In this document: positions 36,925 to 49,469 of the stretch, one piece after another
Layout of the letters: every line of letters starts with the position of its first letter
How positions within the stretch are numbered: position 1 is the first letter of the stretch
NCBI RefSeq assembly: GCF_001718695.1
Contig: NZ_CP013420.1
Coordinates: forward strand, 1,922,001-1,986,000
Reading direction: 5' to 3'
Source: Burkholderia ubonensis
GTDB lineage: Bacteria; Pseudomonadota; Gammaproteobacteria; Burkholderiales; Burkholderiaceae
Length of the DNA stretch: 64,000 nt
Notes under the pieces: model-generated
What the model saw: the letters and a program-made list of their open reading frames with translations, nothing else
What the model was told of the DNA's origin: nothing
The model's database searches: none
Translations under genes and position numbers: made by a program

Positions 36925-38166
36925 TCAGGAGCGGTAATCCGCGTTGATGCTCACGTAATCGTGCGACAGGTCGCACGTCCAGATCGTCGCCTGCGCGTCG
37001 CCGCGGCCGAGCAGCACGCGGATCGTGATCTCGCTCTGCTTCATCACGCGCTGGCCGTCCTCTTCCTGGTACGCCGGATTGCGGCCGCCCGCCTTCGCGA
37101 CCAGCACGTCGTCGAGATACAGGTCGATCTTGCCGACGTCGAGATCGGCGACGCCCGCATAGCCGATCGCCGCGAGAATGCGGCCGAGGTTCGGGTCCGA
37201 CGCGTAGAACGCCGTCTTCACGAGCGGCGAATGGCCGATCGCATAGGCGATCTGACGGCATTCGGCGACGCTCCGGCCGCCTTCGACCTGCACCGTCATG
37301 AATTTCGTCGCGCCTTCGCCGTCGCGCACGATCAGCTGCGACAGCACTTGCGCAACCTCGGTGACCGCATCGCGCAGCGCCGCGTAGGCGGGCGAATCGG
37401 TCGACGTGATCGCCGGCAGCGTGCTCTTGCCGGACGCGATCAGGATGAACGAGTCGTTCGTCGACGTGTCGCCGTCGATCGTGATGCAGTTGAACGAGCG
37501 GTCCGCGACCTCCTTCACCAACGCGTCGAGCACCGGCTGCGCGACCGTCGCGTCGAACGCGAGGAAGCCGAGCATCGTCGCCATGTTCGGCTTGATCATG
37601 CCCGCGCCCTTGCTGATGCCGGACAGCGTGACCGTGTGGCCGTCGATCGTCACCTGGCGCGACGTCGCCTTCGGCAGCGTGTCGGTGGTCATGATCGCCT
37701 GCGCGGCGTCGAACCAGTGCGCGGCCTGGCGATTCGCGAGCGCCGCCGGCAGGCCGGCCTTCAGGCGGTCGATCGGCAGCGGCTCGAGGATCACGCCCGT
37801 CGAGAACGGCAGCACCTGGGCCGGCTCGACGCCCGCGAGGCGCGCGAGCTCCGCGCAGGTCTCGCGCGCGTGCGCGAGGCCCGGCTCGCCGGTGCCCGCG
37901 TTCGCGTTGCCGGTGTTGACGACGAGCGCGCGAATGCCCGCGCCGCCCGCGCGCACCTTCGCCAGATGTTCGCGGCAGACGATCACGGGCGCCGCGCAGA
38001 AGCGGTTCTCGGTGAACACGCCGGCGACCGTCGCGCCATCGTCGACGGAAATGACCAGCACGTCCTTGCGGTTCGGCTTGCGAATGTTCGCCTCCGCCCA
38101 GCCCAGCGTGACGCCGGCGACGGGATGCAGTTGGGCGGGATCGATCGACGGGAAATTGACAGCCAT
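36925..38166 (-). CDS. argJ: Glutamate N-acetyltransferase / ornithine acetyltransferase
   Basis: A 413-residue bifunctional enzyme of arginine synthesis. It acetylates glutamate and recycles acetyl from N-acetylornithine. The precursor cuts itself before the threonine in [10 protein letters not shown] to form alpha and beta chains, and Thr becomes the nucleophile. The preceding [10 protein letters not shown] segment and the C-terminal [16 protein letters not shown] are typical. I start at ATG 38164-38166 ([10 protein letters not shown]). Confidence 0.96.
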   Translation of the reverse strand: MAVNFPSIDPAQLHPVAGVTLGWAEANIRKPNRKDVLVISVDDGATVAGVFTENRFCAAPVIVCREHLAKVRAGGAGIRALVVNTGNANAGTGEPGLAHARETCAELARLAGVEPAQVLPFSTGVILEPLPIDRLKAGLPAALANRQAAHWFDAAQAIMTTDTLPKATSRQVTIDGHTVTLSGISKGAGMIKPNMATMLGFLAFDATVAQPVLDALVKEVADRSFNCITIDGDTSTNDSFILIASGKSTLPAITSTDSPAYAALRDAVTEVAQVLSQLIVRDGEGATKFMTVQVEGGRSVAECRQIAYAIGHSPLVKTAFYASDPNLGRILAAIGYAGVADLDVGKIDLYLDDVLVAKAGGRNPAYQEEDGQRVMKQSEITIRVLLGRGDAQATIWTCDLSHDYVSINADYRS

Positions 38167-38280
38167 GTGGAACACCTGCCGGAAAGGGAAAATGCCGGCG
38201 CGCGCCGGCATCGATTGAACGAACCGGCGGCCGCACGCGCGGACCGCCGCAACTCTCACCACCAATCAACGCTATAAACG

Positions 38281-38307
38281 ACGCGGCGCGCTCATCGCGC
38301 GCCGCGT
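38281..38307 (-). terminator. Terminator-like hairpin after secA
   Basis: A perfect 11-bp stem (38281-38291 with 38297-38307) with a 5-nt loop starts 5 bp after the secA stop. The T-run is short (CGTTTA). Confidence 0.6.
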
Positions 38308-38311
38308 TCGA

Positions 38312-41110
<2,799 letters not shown>

Positions 41111-41365
41111 CGGATCGGATCCTGCGTCGCAGCACCGGCGCCCGGCGCGTGTTGCGCGCCCCGACGCCCGAGCCTCGGCGGCTTAGCGTAATAGTGGATT
41201 CAAACATCGAATTTTAGCACGCGAGGGCGCATGCGCCCGTGACTCGGGCAGACGGCAGCCTCGCCGTGCCGGCTGCCGACGCGACCGCAAATCCGGCCGC
41301 GCGCGGGCCGCGGCGGGTACAATCGGCGTCAACCACCGCGCCGCGGCGCCCCGAAGAAAGCCTCG

Positions 41366-41845
41366 ATGAACCGATTTTCCAAGCGTTTCGGCCCGCTCGG
41401 CCCGTATCGTCCGCAACCCGTGTCCGAGGTGCTCGGCCGCACCGACGCGTTCGCGGCGCTGCGCGCCGGCGTCGAGCAGATCGCCGCGCTGCAGCGCGAC
41501 CTCGCCACGCTGCTGCCCGACTATCTCGCCAGCCACGTCGAGCCGGGATTCGTGAAGGATGGCGTCCTGACCCTGTTTGCCGCGCACAACGCGCTGGCCG
41601 CGCGGCTGCGGCAGGTCGAGCCGCGGCTGCTCGCGGACCTGCAAAAGCGCGGCTGGCCGGTGACCACGCTGCGCGTGCGCGTGCGTCCGAAGGACGCGCC
41701 GGAGCCGCCGCACGTGAAGCAGGCGCGGATGACGTCCGTCGGGGCGGCGGCATTGCGCGACCTGGCCGATCACCTCGAGCCGTCGCCGCTGCAGGCGGCG
41801 CTCGCCCGGATGGCGGCGCGGCATGGGGCGAAATCGCCGCGCTGA
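41366..41845 (+). CDS. DciA-like protein (DUF721)
   Basis: A 159-residue DUF721/DciA-family protein. DciA helps load the replicative helicase DnaB in bacteria that lack DnaC. The N-terminal KH-like part holds LPDYLASHVEPGFVKDGVLTLFA-type sequence (about residues 50-75), followed by a basic segment and a helical tail. It is divergent from secA and convergent with lpxC. Burkholderia lack dnaC, which fits this role, but the assignment here rests on family resemblance. Confidence 0.8.
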   Translation: MNRFSKRFGPLGPYRPQPVSEVLGRTDAFAALRAGVEQIAALQRDLATLLPDYLASHVEPGFVKDGVLTLFAAHNALAARLRQVEPRLLADLQKRGWPVTTLRVRVRPKDAPEPPHVKQARMTSVGAAALRDLADHLEPSPLQAALARMAARHGAKSPR

Positions 41846-41883
41846 CCACGCACGCTTCTCAACCCGCGTCGACGACGCAAACG

Positions 41884-41909
41884 AAAAAGCGGCCCTTGGG
41901 CCGCTTTTT
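41884..41909. terminator. Bidirectional terminator between the dciA-like gene and lpxC
   Basis: AAAAAGCGGCCC is mirrored by GGGCCGCTTTTT around a tiny loop, between convergent genes. Confidence 0.92.
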
Positions 41910-41933
41910 CATCGACTCACGGGGCTCACCCGC

Positions 41934-42851
41934 TCAGGCGAACGCCGTCTGCGCATCGAACCCGAAGCCGCTCGGCGCGGACTGCGGATCGTCGAACGTC
42001 ACGATCTCGTATGCGTCCTCGTGCGCAAGCAGTTCGCGCAGCAGCGCGTTGTTGAGCCCGTGCCCCGACTTGTACGCGGTATAGGACGCCAGCAGCGGAT
42101 GGCCGACCACGTACAGGTCGCCGATCGCGTCGAGCATCTTGTGCTTCACGAACTCGTCGTCGTAGCGCAGCCCGTCGTTGTTCAGGATGCGGTACTCGTC
42201 GAGCACGATCGCGTTATCCATGCTGCCGCCGCGTGCGAGGCCCAGCTCGCGCATCATCTCGACCTCGTGCGCAAAGCCGAACGTGCGGGCGCGAGCGATC
42301 TCGCGCACATACGACGTGTTCGCAAAATCAACTTCGAGCTCCTGGCCGGTCTTGTCGACGGCCGGATGACGGAAGTCGATCGTGAACTTCAGCTTGAAGC
42401 CAAAATAGGGGTCGAGACGCGCGAACTTGTCACCATCGCGAATTTCCACCGGCTTCGTGACCTTGATGAATCGCTTCGGCGCGTTCTGCTCTTCAATACC
42501 GGCCGACTGGATCAGGAACACGAACGACGATGCGCTGCCGTCCATGATCGGGATTTCCTCGGCGGTCACATCGACGTACAGGTTGTCGATGCCAAGGCCC
42601 GCGCACGCGGACATCAGGTGCTCGACAGTCGACACGCGCGCACCATCCTTTTGCAGAACCGACGCGAGCCGCGTATCGCCGATCGACATCGCCGAGGCCG
42701 GGATATCGACGGGCGTCGGCAGGTCGACGCGCGAAAACACGATGCCCGTGCCCGGCGCGGCGGGACGGAGCGTCAGTTCGACCTTGCGGCCGGAGTGGAG
42801 ACCAATGCCCACGGTCTTCACGATCGATTTGATGGTGCGCTGCTTCAGCAT
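41934..42851 (-). CDS. lpxC: UDP-3-O-acyl-N-acetylglucosamine deacetylase
   Basis: A 305-residue zinc amidase, the committed step of lipid A synthesis. Zinc ligands are recognisable in [10 protein letters not shown] (about His78) and HKMLDAIGD (His and Asp at about 237 and 241). The start ATG 42849-42851 ([21 protein letters not shown]) matches the family. It lies 240 bp downstream of the peroxiredoxin gene, next to the dcw cluster as in most proteobacteria. Confidence 0.98.
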   Translation of the reverse strand: MLKQRTIKSIVKTVGIGLHSGRKVELTLRPAAPGTGIVFSRVDLPTPVDIPASAMSIGDTRLASVLQKDGARVSTVEHLMSACAGLGIDNLYVDVTAEEIPIMDGSASSFVFLIQSAGIEEQNAPKRFIKVTKPVEIRDGDKFARLDPYFGFKLKFTIDFRHPAVDKTGQELEVDFANTSYVREIARARTFGFAHEVEMMRELGLARGGSMDNAIVLDEYRILNNDGLRYDDEFVKHKMLDAIGDLYVVGHPLLASYTAYKSGHGLNNALLRELLAHEDAYEIVTFDDPQSAPSGFGFDAQTAFA

Positions 42852-42906
42852 GGTGTTCTTCGTCTTGATTGAAGATATCAATCAGGCGTTATATTCGATA
42901 GATGGG

Positions 42907-42912
42907 ATTATA
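42907..42912 (-). promoter_or_regulatory. Possible lpxC promoter -10 element
   Basis: A perfect TATAAT read leftward, 56 bp before the lpxC start, in an AT-rich patch. A second TATAAC lies closer to the gene. No convincing -35 accompanies either. Confidence 0.35.
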
Positions 42913-43091
42913 GCGTAATTCCCTATTCAGCGTCGCTTGAAACTGCGTATCAATCTGTTTCCGCTGTTTACCCCCGCCGATACGGGACGGGCCGATGCCC
43001 GGAACGGAGGCGTTCCCGGTCATCGGCCCGTGTTACAACCGCCCTGCGGCCGACACGCAACGTTGCCTGCAAGCAACGGCGCATCGCGCGA

Positions 43092-43598
43092 TCAGGACTT
43101 CAACGTCGCCAGCACACTCGCCGCATCGCTCACTTCGAACTTGCCCGGCGCTTCGACGGCCAGCGTCTTGACCACACCGTCGTCGACCACCATCGCGTAG
43201 CGCAGGGAACGAATCCCCATGCCGCGCGCGGACAAATCCTGCGTCAGTCCCAGCGCATGAGTGAAAGCCGCGCTGCCGTCCGCCATCATGCGCACCTTGC
43301 CCGCGGTGTGCAGATCACGTCCCCAAGCGCCCATCACGAATGCGTCGTTGACGGACACGCACCAGATCTCGTCGATGCCCGCCGCGTGCAACTGCTCGGC
43401 GTGCTCGACGTAGCCCGGCACATGCTGCGCCGAACAGGTCGGCGTGAAAGCGCCCGGCAATCCGAAGATCACCACCCGCTTGCCCGCCGTCTGCTCGCGC
43501 ACGCTGCGGGCGTTCGGCCCCAGCGTACAACCCGCCTGCGCGTCGTCGATGAACTCGAACAGTTGCGCGTCGGGCAGCGCGTCGCCCACTTGAATCAT
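43092..43598 (-). CDS. Peroxiredoxin (Prx5/AhpE-like, redoxin family)
   Basis: A 168-residue Prx5-type peroxiredoxin. The peroxidatic cysteine is in GAFTPTCSAQHVPGY (about residue 50). The WCVSVNDAFVMGAWG and MGIRSLRYAMVVDDG motifs are those of the Prx5 group, which use glutathione/glutaredoxin or thioredoxin as reductant. I start at ATG 43596-43598. It sits between ftsZ and lpxC, an arrangement I would expect in related Burkholderia. Confidence 0.93.
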   Translation of the reverse strand: MIQVGDALPDAQLFEFIDDAQAGCTLGPNARSVREQTAGKRVVIFGLPGAFTPTCSAQHVPGYVEHAEQLHAAGIDEIWCVSVNDAFVMGAWGRDLHTAGKVRMMADGSAAFTHALGLTQDLSARGMGIRSLRYAMVVDDGVVKTLAVEAPGKFEVSDAASVLATLKS

Positions 43599-43783
43599 GC
43601 CTGGTCCCTCATAGCGATACGGTTTCTCGCGCGATACGGACAGCACGGCCCATCCCGCCTCGCCGAAGCGAAGAGGGCACGTCTCCCGGCCCGGCGTCGC
43701 ATTCGACGCGGCCTGTCGCGGTCCGTAGCATCCGTCACGCCGGCTTCACCGCGGCGACACCGCCGCGGCTTCGCCCGTGTGCC

Positions 43784-44983
43784 TCAGTCAGCCTGCTTGC
43801 GCAGGAATGCCGGGATGTCGTACGTGTCGACCCCCTTCTCCTGCAGCGCCTGCACATGCGATGCCGCGGTTTCGCGCGAATTGCGCCACACGGCCGGCGT
43901 GTCGAGCGCGCCGTAGTCGGCCGTGCTGACGTGATGCGCCGGTGCATAGCTGTTGTGCGACACCGCGTTGACCGGCTGGTTGTCCGTGCCGGTGCGCAAG
44001 AGCGTCATCGGCGCCGACTGCTGCTTCTTCGCCGCGCGGCCGAGGCCCGTCGCGACGACCGTCACGCGCAGCGCGTCACCCATCGCGTCGTCGTACACCG
44101 CACCGAAGATCACCGTCGCGTCTTCCGCCGCGTAGCTCTTGATCGTGTTCATCACTTCGCGCGTTTCCGACAGGCGCAGCGAACGGCTCGACGTGATGTT
44201 GACCAGCACGCCGCGCGCGCCCGACAGGTCGACGCCCTCCAGCAGCGGGCTCGCCACGGCCTGTTCCGCCGCGAGGCGCGCGCGATCGACGCCGGCGACC
44301 GTCGCCGTGCCCATCATCGCCTTGCCCTGCTCGCCCATCACCGTCTTCACGTCTTCGAAGTCGACGTTGACCAGGCCATCGACGTTGATGATTTCCGCGA
44401 TGCCTGCGACCGCGTTGTTCAACACGTCGTCCGCGCACTGGAAGCACTTGTCCATCTCCGCGTCGTCGCCCATCACGTCGAACAGCTTGTCGTTCAGCAC
44501 GACGATCAGCGAGTCGACATGATCCTCCAGCTGCTGCGAGCCGGCTTCCGCGACGCGCATCCGCTTGCCGCCTTCGAACTCGAACGGCTTGCTGACGACG
44601 CCGACCGTCAGGATGCCCATCTCCTTCGCGATCTGCGCGACGACCGGCGCCGCGCCCGTGCCGGTGCCGCCGCCCATGCCGGCGGTGATGAACACCATGT
44701 GCGCGCCGCGCAGCCCGTCGGCGATGCGCTCACGCGCCTCTTCGGCTGCCGCGCGGCCCATTTCCGGCTTCGCGCCGGCGCCGAGGCCGGTGTTGCCGAG
44801 CTGGATCACGGACGGCGCGCGCGAACGCGACAGCGCCTGCGCGTCGGTGTTCATCACGATGAAGTCGACGCCCTGCACACCGCGGTTGATCATGTGCTGC
44901 ACGGCATTGCCGCCAGCGCCGCCAACGCCCACCACCTTGATGATGGTGCCGTTGGTTTCGGTTTCCAGCATTTCAAATTCCAT
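43784..44983 (-). CDS. ftsZ: Cell division tubulin FtsZ
   Basis: A 399-residue tubulin-like GTPase that forms the division ring. The tubulin signature GGGTGTGAAP lies near residues 106-115, the T7 loop (NVDFEDVKTVM) is present, and the extreme C-terminal peptide YDIPAFLRKQAD binds FtsA, ZapD and other partners. I start at ATG 44981-44983 (MEFEMLETET). A 20-codon upstream extension in frame is not conserved. A perfect 8-bp inverted repeat (43749-43768) lies just beyond the stop but has no T-run. Confidence 0.98.
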   Translation of the reverse strand: MEFEMLETETNGTIIKVVGVGGAGGNAVQHMINRGVQGVDFIVMNTDAQALSRSRAPSVIQLGNTGLGAGAKPEMGRAAAEEARERIADGLRGAHMVFITAGMGGGTGTGAAPVVAQIAKEMGILTVGVVSKPFEFEGGKRMRVAEAGSQQLEDHVDSLIVVLNDKLFDVMGDDAEMDKCFQCADDVLNNAVAGIAEIINVDGLVNVDFEDVKTVMGEQGKAMMGTATVAGVDRARLAAEQAVASPLLEGVDLSGARGVLVNITSSRSLRLSETREVMNTIKSYAAEDATVIFGAVYDDAMGDALRVTVVATGLGRAAKKQQSAPMTLLRTGTDNQPVNAVSHNSYAPAHHVSTADYGALDTPAVWRNSRETAASHVQALQEKGVDTYDIPAFLRKQAD

Positions 44984-45095
44984 TGTTGCCTCCGTCAAGA
45001 AAGTTACTGCTACTCGGCCGTTATTCGGCAGGAGATCGGGCAACCCCCTGTCGCGCGCCGGCCGCCGGCACCGGCGCGAATTTCGATTCGGTTCG

Positions 45096-46328
45096 TCAGA
45101 AATTGCTCAGGAACCATTCCTTCATCCGCGAGAAGATCTGCCCCGCGTTGCCGGACTGCACCGCGACCTTGCGGCCGCGCATGCGCTGAGCGCTGCCTTC
45201 CACCAGGAGGCCCATCGCCGTCGAATAGCGCGGATTGCGCACGACGTCGGCCAGGCCGCCCGCGTATTCCGGCGCGCCGATGCGCACCGGTTTCAGGAAA
45301 ATGTCTTCGCCGAGCTCGACCATCCCCGGCATCATCGCCGCGCCGCCGGTGATCACGACGCCGGAGCTCAGCAGTTCTTCGTAACCCGACTCGCGCACGA
45401 CCTGCTGCACGAGCGAGAACAGCTCCTCGACGCGCGGCTCGATCACGGCCGCAAGCGCCTGGCGCGACAGCGTGCGCGGGCCGCGTTCGCCGAGACCCGG
45501 CACTTCGACCATCTCGTCCGGATCGGCGAGCGCCTGCTTCGCGATCCCGTAGCTGACCTTGATGTCTTCCGCGTCCGGCGTCGGCGTGCGCAGCGCCATC
45601 GCGATGTCGCTCGTGATCTGGTCGCCGGCGATCGGAATCACCGCGGTGTGGCGGATCGCGCCTTCCGCGAAGATCGCGATGTCGGTCGTGCCGCCGCCGA
45701 CGTCGACGAGCACCACGCCGAGATCCTTCTCGTCCTCGGTCAGCACCGCGAGCGACGACGCGAGCGGCTGCAGGATCAGGTCGTTCACTTCCAGCCCGCA
45801 GCGGCGCACGCACTTGACGATGTTCTGCGCGGCGCTCACCGCGCCCGTCACGATGTGCACCTTCACCTCGAGGCGGATGCCGCTCATGCCGATCGGCTCG
45901 CGCACGTCTTCCTGGCCGTCGATGATGAATTCCTGCGTGAGGATGTGCAGCACCTGCTGGTCGGTCGGGATGTTGATCGCCTTCGCGGTCTCGATCACGC
46001 GCGCGACGTCCGTCTGCGTGACTTCCTTGTCCTTGATCGCGACCATCCCGCTCGAATTGAAGCTGCGGATGTGGCTGCCGGCGATCCCCGTGAACACGTT
46101 GGTGATCTTGCAGTCGGCCATCAGCTCGGCTTCCTCGAGCGCGCGCTGGATCGACTGCACGGTGGCCTCGATGTTCACCACCACGCCCTTCTTCAGACCT
46201 TTCGATTCGCTCTGGCCGAGACCGATCACCTCGTAGTGACCTTCGCCCTTCAGCTCGGCGACGACGGCCACCACCTTCGACGTGCCGATGTCGAGGGAAA
46301 CCAGCAGATCCTTGTAGTCTTTGCTCAT
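45096..46328 (-). CDS. ftsA: Cell division protein FtsA
   Basis: A 410-residue actin-like protein that anchors FtsZ to the membrane. Actin-fold ATP motifs are visible as SLDIGTSKVVAVVAE (phosphate 1), VLVDVGGGTTDIAIF (phosphate 2) and SGVVITGGAAMMPG (adenosine). The C-terminal amphipathic helix (FSRMKEWFLSNF) is the membrane-targeting sequence. It lies between ftsQ (26 bp) and ftsZ (112 bp). Confidence 0.98.
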   Translation of the reverse strand: MSKDYKDLLVSLDIGTSKVVAVVAELKGEGHYEVIGLGQSESKGLKKGVVVNIEATVQSIQRALEEAELMADCKITNVFTGIAGSHIRSFNSSGMVAIKDKEVTQTDVARVIETAKAINIPTDQQVLHILTQEFIIDGQEDVREPIGMSGIRLEVKVHIVTGAVSAAQNIVKCVRRCGLEVNDLILQPLASSLAVLTEDEKDLGVVLVDVGGGTTDIAIFAEGAIRHTAVIPIAGDQITSDIAMALRTPTPDAEDIKVSYGIAKQALADPDEMVEVPGLGERGPRTLSRQALAAVIEPRVEELFSLVQQVVRESGYEELLSSGVVITGGAAMMPGMVELGEDIFLKPVRIGAPEYAGGLADVVRNPRYSTAMGLLVEGSAQRMRGRKVAVQSGNAGQIFSRMKEWFLSNF

Positions 46329-46354
46329 AGAGTGCTCTTGCGTGTGATCTCTCG

Positions 46355-47107
46355 TTACTTCTTGCGCTTGTCGGTATCGGTCAGGAACCGCATGCCCGCC
46401 GCGCGAATCGCGAATCCGTTCGGATAGCGCAGGTCCGCGTACTCGATGTCGTTGCCCCAGCGTTGCGTGACGGCCGGCCACGCGGCGACGAGGCGCTGGC
46501 TCCGGTCATGCAGGGTGTCGCCGTTGCGCTCCTTGCCCAGCTCGACCTGCATCCCGTTCGACAGCTTCACCGTCCACGCGTAGCGCGCCGACAGCGTGAC
46601 CTCTTCCGGCGTCGCGTTGAGCGGCGCGAACCACTTCGCGAAATCGTGATACCGCACGACGACTTCCTTCGCGCTGCCTTCCGGCCCGTCGAACGCGGGC
46701 AGCGCCTCGTCGAGCTCGCCCTGGTTCGCGGTGAACAGCTCGCCGTCGACGCTCACCAGCTGGTCGCTGCCCCAGGTCCCGAGCGGTTTGTACTCCTCGA
46801 GCGTGACGGCCAGCGCATTCGGCCACACCCGGCGCACGCTCGCGCGGCGCACCCACGGCATCTGCTCGAACGCGACCCGCGCCGTATCGAGATCGACGGT
46901 GAAGAAGTTGCCCTTCAGCCGCCCGACCACGCCCGCGCGCACGATGGGCGCGTTGATGTGGTCGGTGTCGCCGTCGATCTGGATCGCGCGCAGCGCGAAC
47001 GCCGGACGCTGGATCAGCCAGTAGCAGCCGGCCGCCGCCAACACGAGCAGCAGCAGCGCGTACAGCGCGCTGGCGGCAAGGTTGAGTTGGCGAACGTTGT
47101 TCCACAT
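46355..47107 (-). CDS. ftsQ: Cell division protein FtsQ
   Basis: A 250-residue bitopic divisome protein. A short cytosolic N-terminus is followed by one membrane helix (about residues 10-32), a POTRA domain ([15 protein letters not shown] onward, about 40-110) and the beta domain that contacts FtsB/FtsL. The start ATG 47105-47107 ([10 protein letters not shown]) gives the normal length. Because of the frame error in ddl, the first part of ddl reads in the same frame straight through this start codon. Confidence 0.95.
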   Translation of the reverse strand: MWNNVRQLNLAASALYALLLLVLAAAGCYWLIQRPAFALRAIQIDGDTDHINAPIVRAGVVGRLKGNFFTVDLDTARVAFEQMPWVRRASVRRVWPNALAVTLEEYKPLGTWGSDQLVSVDGELFTANQGELDEALPAFDGPEGSAKEVVVRYHDFAKWFAPLNATPEEVTLSARYAWTVKLSNGMQVELGKERNGDTLHDRSQRLVAAWPAVTQRWGNDIEYADLRYPNGFAIRAAGMRFLTDTDKRKK

Positions 47108-47127
47108 GACGTCTTTCCGTTCCTGCT

Positions 47128-48070
47128 TCAGTCGTTGAGCGTGAGCGACAGCACCTTCACCACCAGCTCCGAATAGCTGATGCCGACCGCGCGCGCCGCC
47201 TTCGGCGGCAGCGAGTGATCGGTCATGCCCGGCGCGGTGTTCACTTCCAGGAAGTACGCGTCGCCGTTGGCGTCGAGCATGAAGTCCGCGCGGCCCCAGT
47301 CGGTACAGCCCAGCACGTCGAACGCCCGGCGCGCGATGCGCTTCAGCTCCGCTTCCTTGTCGGCGGCGGAGGCCGCACGGAATCAGGTATTGCGTGTCGT
47401 CGGCGATGTACTTCGCGTGATAGTCGTAGAACTCGCCGGCCGGCACGATCTTGATCACGGGCAGGTCGAGATCGCCGGCGATGCACGCGGTGTATTCGCC
47501 GCCGCCCTCGATGCTCTTCTCGACGATCACGATCGGGTCGTGCTTCGCGGCTTCGGCGAGCGCAGCCGGCAGCGCGTCGGCCGTCTTCACCTTCAGCACC
47601 GCGACGCTCGAGCCTTCGCTCGCCGGCTTCACGAACAGCGGCAGGCCGAGCTTCGCGACGATCTCCGGCGCACGCGCGGCGAGGTCGTCGCCGCGCAGCA
47701 CCGTCTCGAACGGCGGCGTCGGCACGCCCGTCTGCTGCCACACGAGCTTCGTGCGGAACTTGTCGAGGCCGAGCGCCGAGCCGAGCACGCCGCTGCCCGT
47801 GTAGCGGATGCCGTAGAAATCGAGCGCGCCCTGGATCTGGCCGTTCTCGCCGTAGCCGCCGTGCAGCGCGTTGAACGCGCGCACGAACCCTTCGTCCTTC
47901 AGCGCCGCCAGCGGACGCTCGGCCGGGTCGAACGGATGCGCGTCGATGCCCGCGTCGCGCAGGCCCTGCAGCACGAGCCGGCCCGAGTTGAGCGACACCT
48001 CGCGCTCCGCGGACACGCCGCCGAGCAACACTGCCACCTTGCCGAAACGTTTCGGATCAATCCCGCTCAT
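47128..48070 (-). pseudogene. ddl: D-alanine--D-alanine ligase with a +1 frameshift (likely sequence error)
   Basis: An ATP-grasp ligase that joins two D-Ala for peptidoglycan. The frame from ATG 48068-48070 is good Ddl up to about residue 233 ([38 protein letters not shown]), then turns into nonsense. The rest ([28 protein letters not shown]; stop TCA 47128-47130) continues in another frame. The whole span is 943 nt. Removing one base gives 942 nt, or 313 residues, the normal length. The extra base lies in the GC-rich run 47361-47371. As written, the metal-binding C-terminal part is lost. murC ends 1 bp before the ATG. I favour a sequencing or assembly error, because dcw ddl is normally intact here. 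Confidence 0.85.
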
Positions 48071-48071
48071 G

Positions 48072-49469
48072 TCATGCCTTCTGTTGAGTGTGTTGCGCGA
48101 GCTTCGCCGGCACGCCGCCGATCGAGCCCGCGCCCATCGTGATCACCACGTCGCCGTTCTGCGCGACCTTCGTCAATGCGTCCGGCACGTCGTCGATTGC
48201 CGCGACGAATACCGGTTCAACCTTCCCCGCCGCGCGCAGCGCACGCGACAGCGCGTCGCCGTCGGCAGTCGTGATCGCCGCCTCGCCGGCCGCGTAGACT
48301 TCCGTCAGCACCAGCGCATCGACCGTCGACAGCACGTTGACGAAATCGTCGAAGCAGTCGCGCGTGCGCGTATAGCGGTGCGGCTGGAACGCGAGCACGA
48401 GGCGGCGGCCGGGGAACGCGCCGCGCGCGGCCGCGATCGTCGCCGCCATTTCGACCGGGTGATGGCCGTAGTCGTCGATCAGCGTGTAGCTGCCGCCGCC
48501 CGCCGCCGGCACTTCGCCGTAGCGCTGGAAGCGCCGGCCGACGCCGTTGAATTCCGCGAGCGCCTGCTGGATCGCGTCGTCCGACACGCCGAGATCCGTC
48601 GCGATCGCGATCGCCGCGAGCGCGTTCTGCACGTTGTGCAGGCCCGGCAGGTTCAGCACGACCGGCAGCGGCTCGCGCCCTTCGCGGATCACCGTGAAGT
48701 GCATCCGGCCATCGCGCGCGTCGATGTCTTCCGCGCGCACCTGCGCGTCCGGCGACAGCCCGTAGCGCACCACCGGCTTCGAGATGAACGGGATGATCTG
48801 GCGCACGTTCGGGTCGTCGACGCACACGACCGCGCTGCCGTAGAACGGCAGCCGCTGCGTGAATTCGATGAACGCCTGCTTGAGCCGCGCGAAATCGTGG
48901 CCGTAGGTATCCATGTGGTCGGCATCGATGTTCGTGATGACTTCGATCACCGGATACAGGTTCAGGAACGACGCGTCCGACTCGTCGGCCTCCGCGACGA
49001 TGAAGTCGCCCGTGCCGAGCCGCGCGTTCGCGCCGGCGCTGATCAGCCGCCCGCCGATCACGAAGGTCGGATCGAGGCCGCCCGCCGCGAGCACGCTCGC
49101 GACGAGGCTCGTCGTCGTGGTCTTGCCGTGCGTGCCCGCGATCGCGATGCCCTGCTTCAGGCGCATCAGCTCGGCGAGCATTACCGCGCGCTGCACGATC
49201 GGCACGCGCTTCGCGCGCGCGGCCAGCACTTCCGGGTTGTCCGAGCGCACGGCCGTCGACACGACGACCGCATTCGCGCCCTCGATGTTCGCCGCGTCGT
49301 GGCCGATCGAGATCCGCGCGCCGAGCGCCTCGAGGCGGTCGGTCACCGCGTTGCGCGACAGGTCCGAGCCGCTGACCTGGTAGCCGAGATTGACGAGCAC
49401 TTCCGCGATGCCGCTCATGCCGGCGCCGCCGATCCCGACGAAATGAATGTGTTTGACGATGTGTTTCAT
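48072..49469 (-). CDS. murC: UDP-N-acetylmuramate--L-alanine ligase
   Basis: A 465-residue Mur ligase that adds the first stem amino acid, L-Ala, to UDP-MurNAc. The N-terminal Rossmann part begins [18 protein letters not shown], and the ATP loop [12 protein letters not shown] lies at about residues 112-123. The His/Asn residues of the Mur core and the C-terminal [16 protein letters not shown] motif are present. It overlaps murG by ATGA and ends 1 bp before ddl. Confidence 0.98.
   Translation of the reverse strand: MKHIVKHIHFVGIGGAGMSGIAEVLVNLGYQVSGSDLSRNAVTDRLEALGARISIGHDAANIEGANAVVVSTAVRSDNPEVLAARAKRVPIVQRAVMLAELMRLKQGIAIAGTHGKTTTTSLVASVLAAGGLDPTFVIGGRLISAGANARLGTGDFIVAEADESDASFLNLYPVIEVITNIDADHMDTYGHDFARLKQAFIEFTQRLPFYGSAVVCVDDPNVRQIIPFISKPVVRYGLSPDAQVRAEDIDARDGRMHFTVIREGREPLPVVLNLPGLHNVQNALAAIAIATDLGVSDDAIQQALAEFNGVGRRFQRYGEVPAAGGGSYTLIDDYGHHPVEMAATIAAARGAFPGRRLVLAFQPHRYTRTRDCFDDFVNVLSTVDALVLTEVYAAGEAAITTADGDALSRALRAAGKVEPVFVAAIDDVPDALTKVAQNGDVVITMGAGSIGGVPAKLAQHTQQKA

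Noticed and set aside
46355..48070. A single 571-residue Ddl-FtsQ fusion protein as a real gene
   Set aside because: The junction contains about 88 residues that match neither protein, while both normal proteins are recovered at their usual lengths by removing one base.
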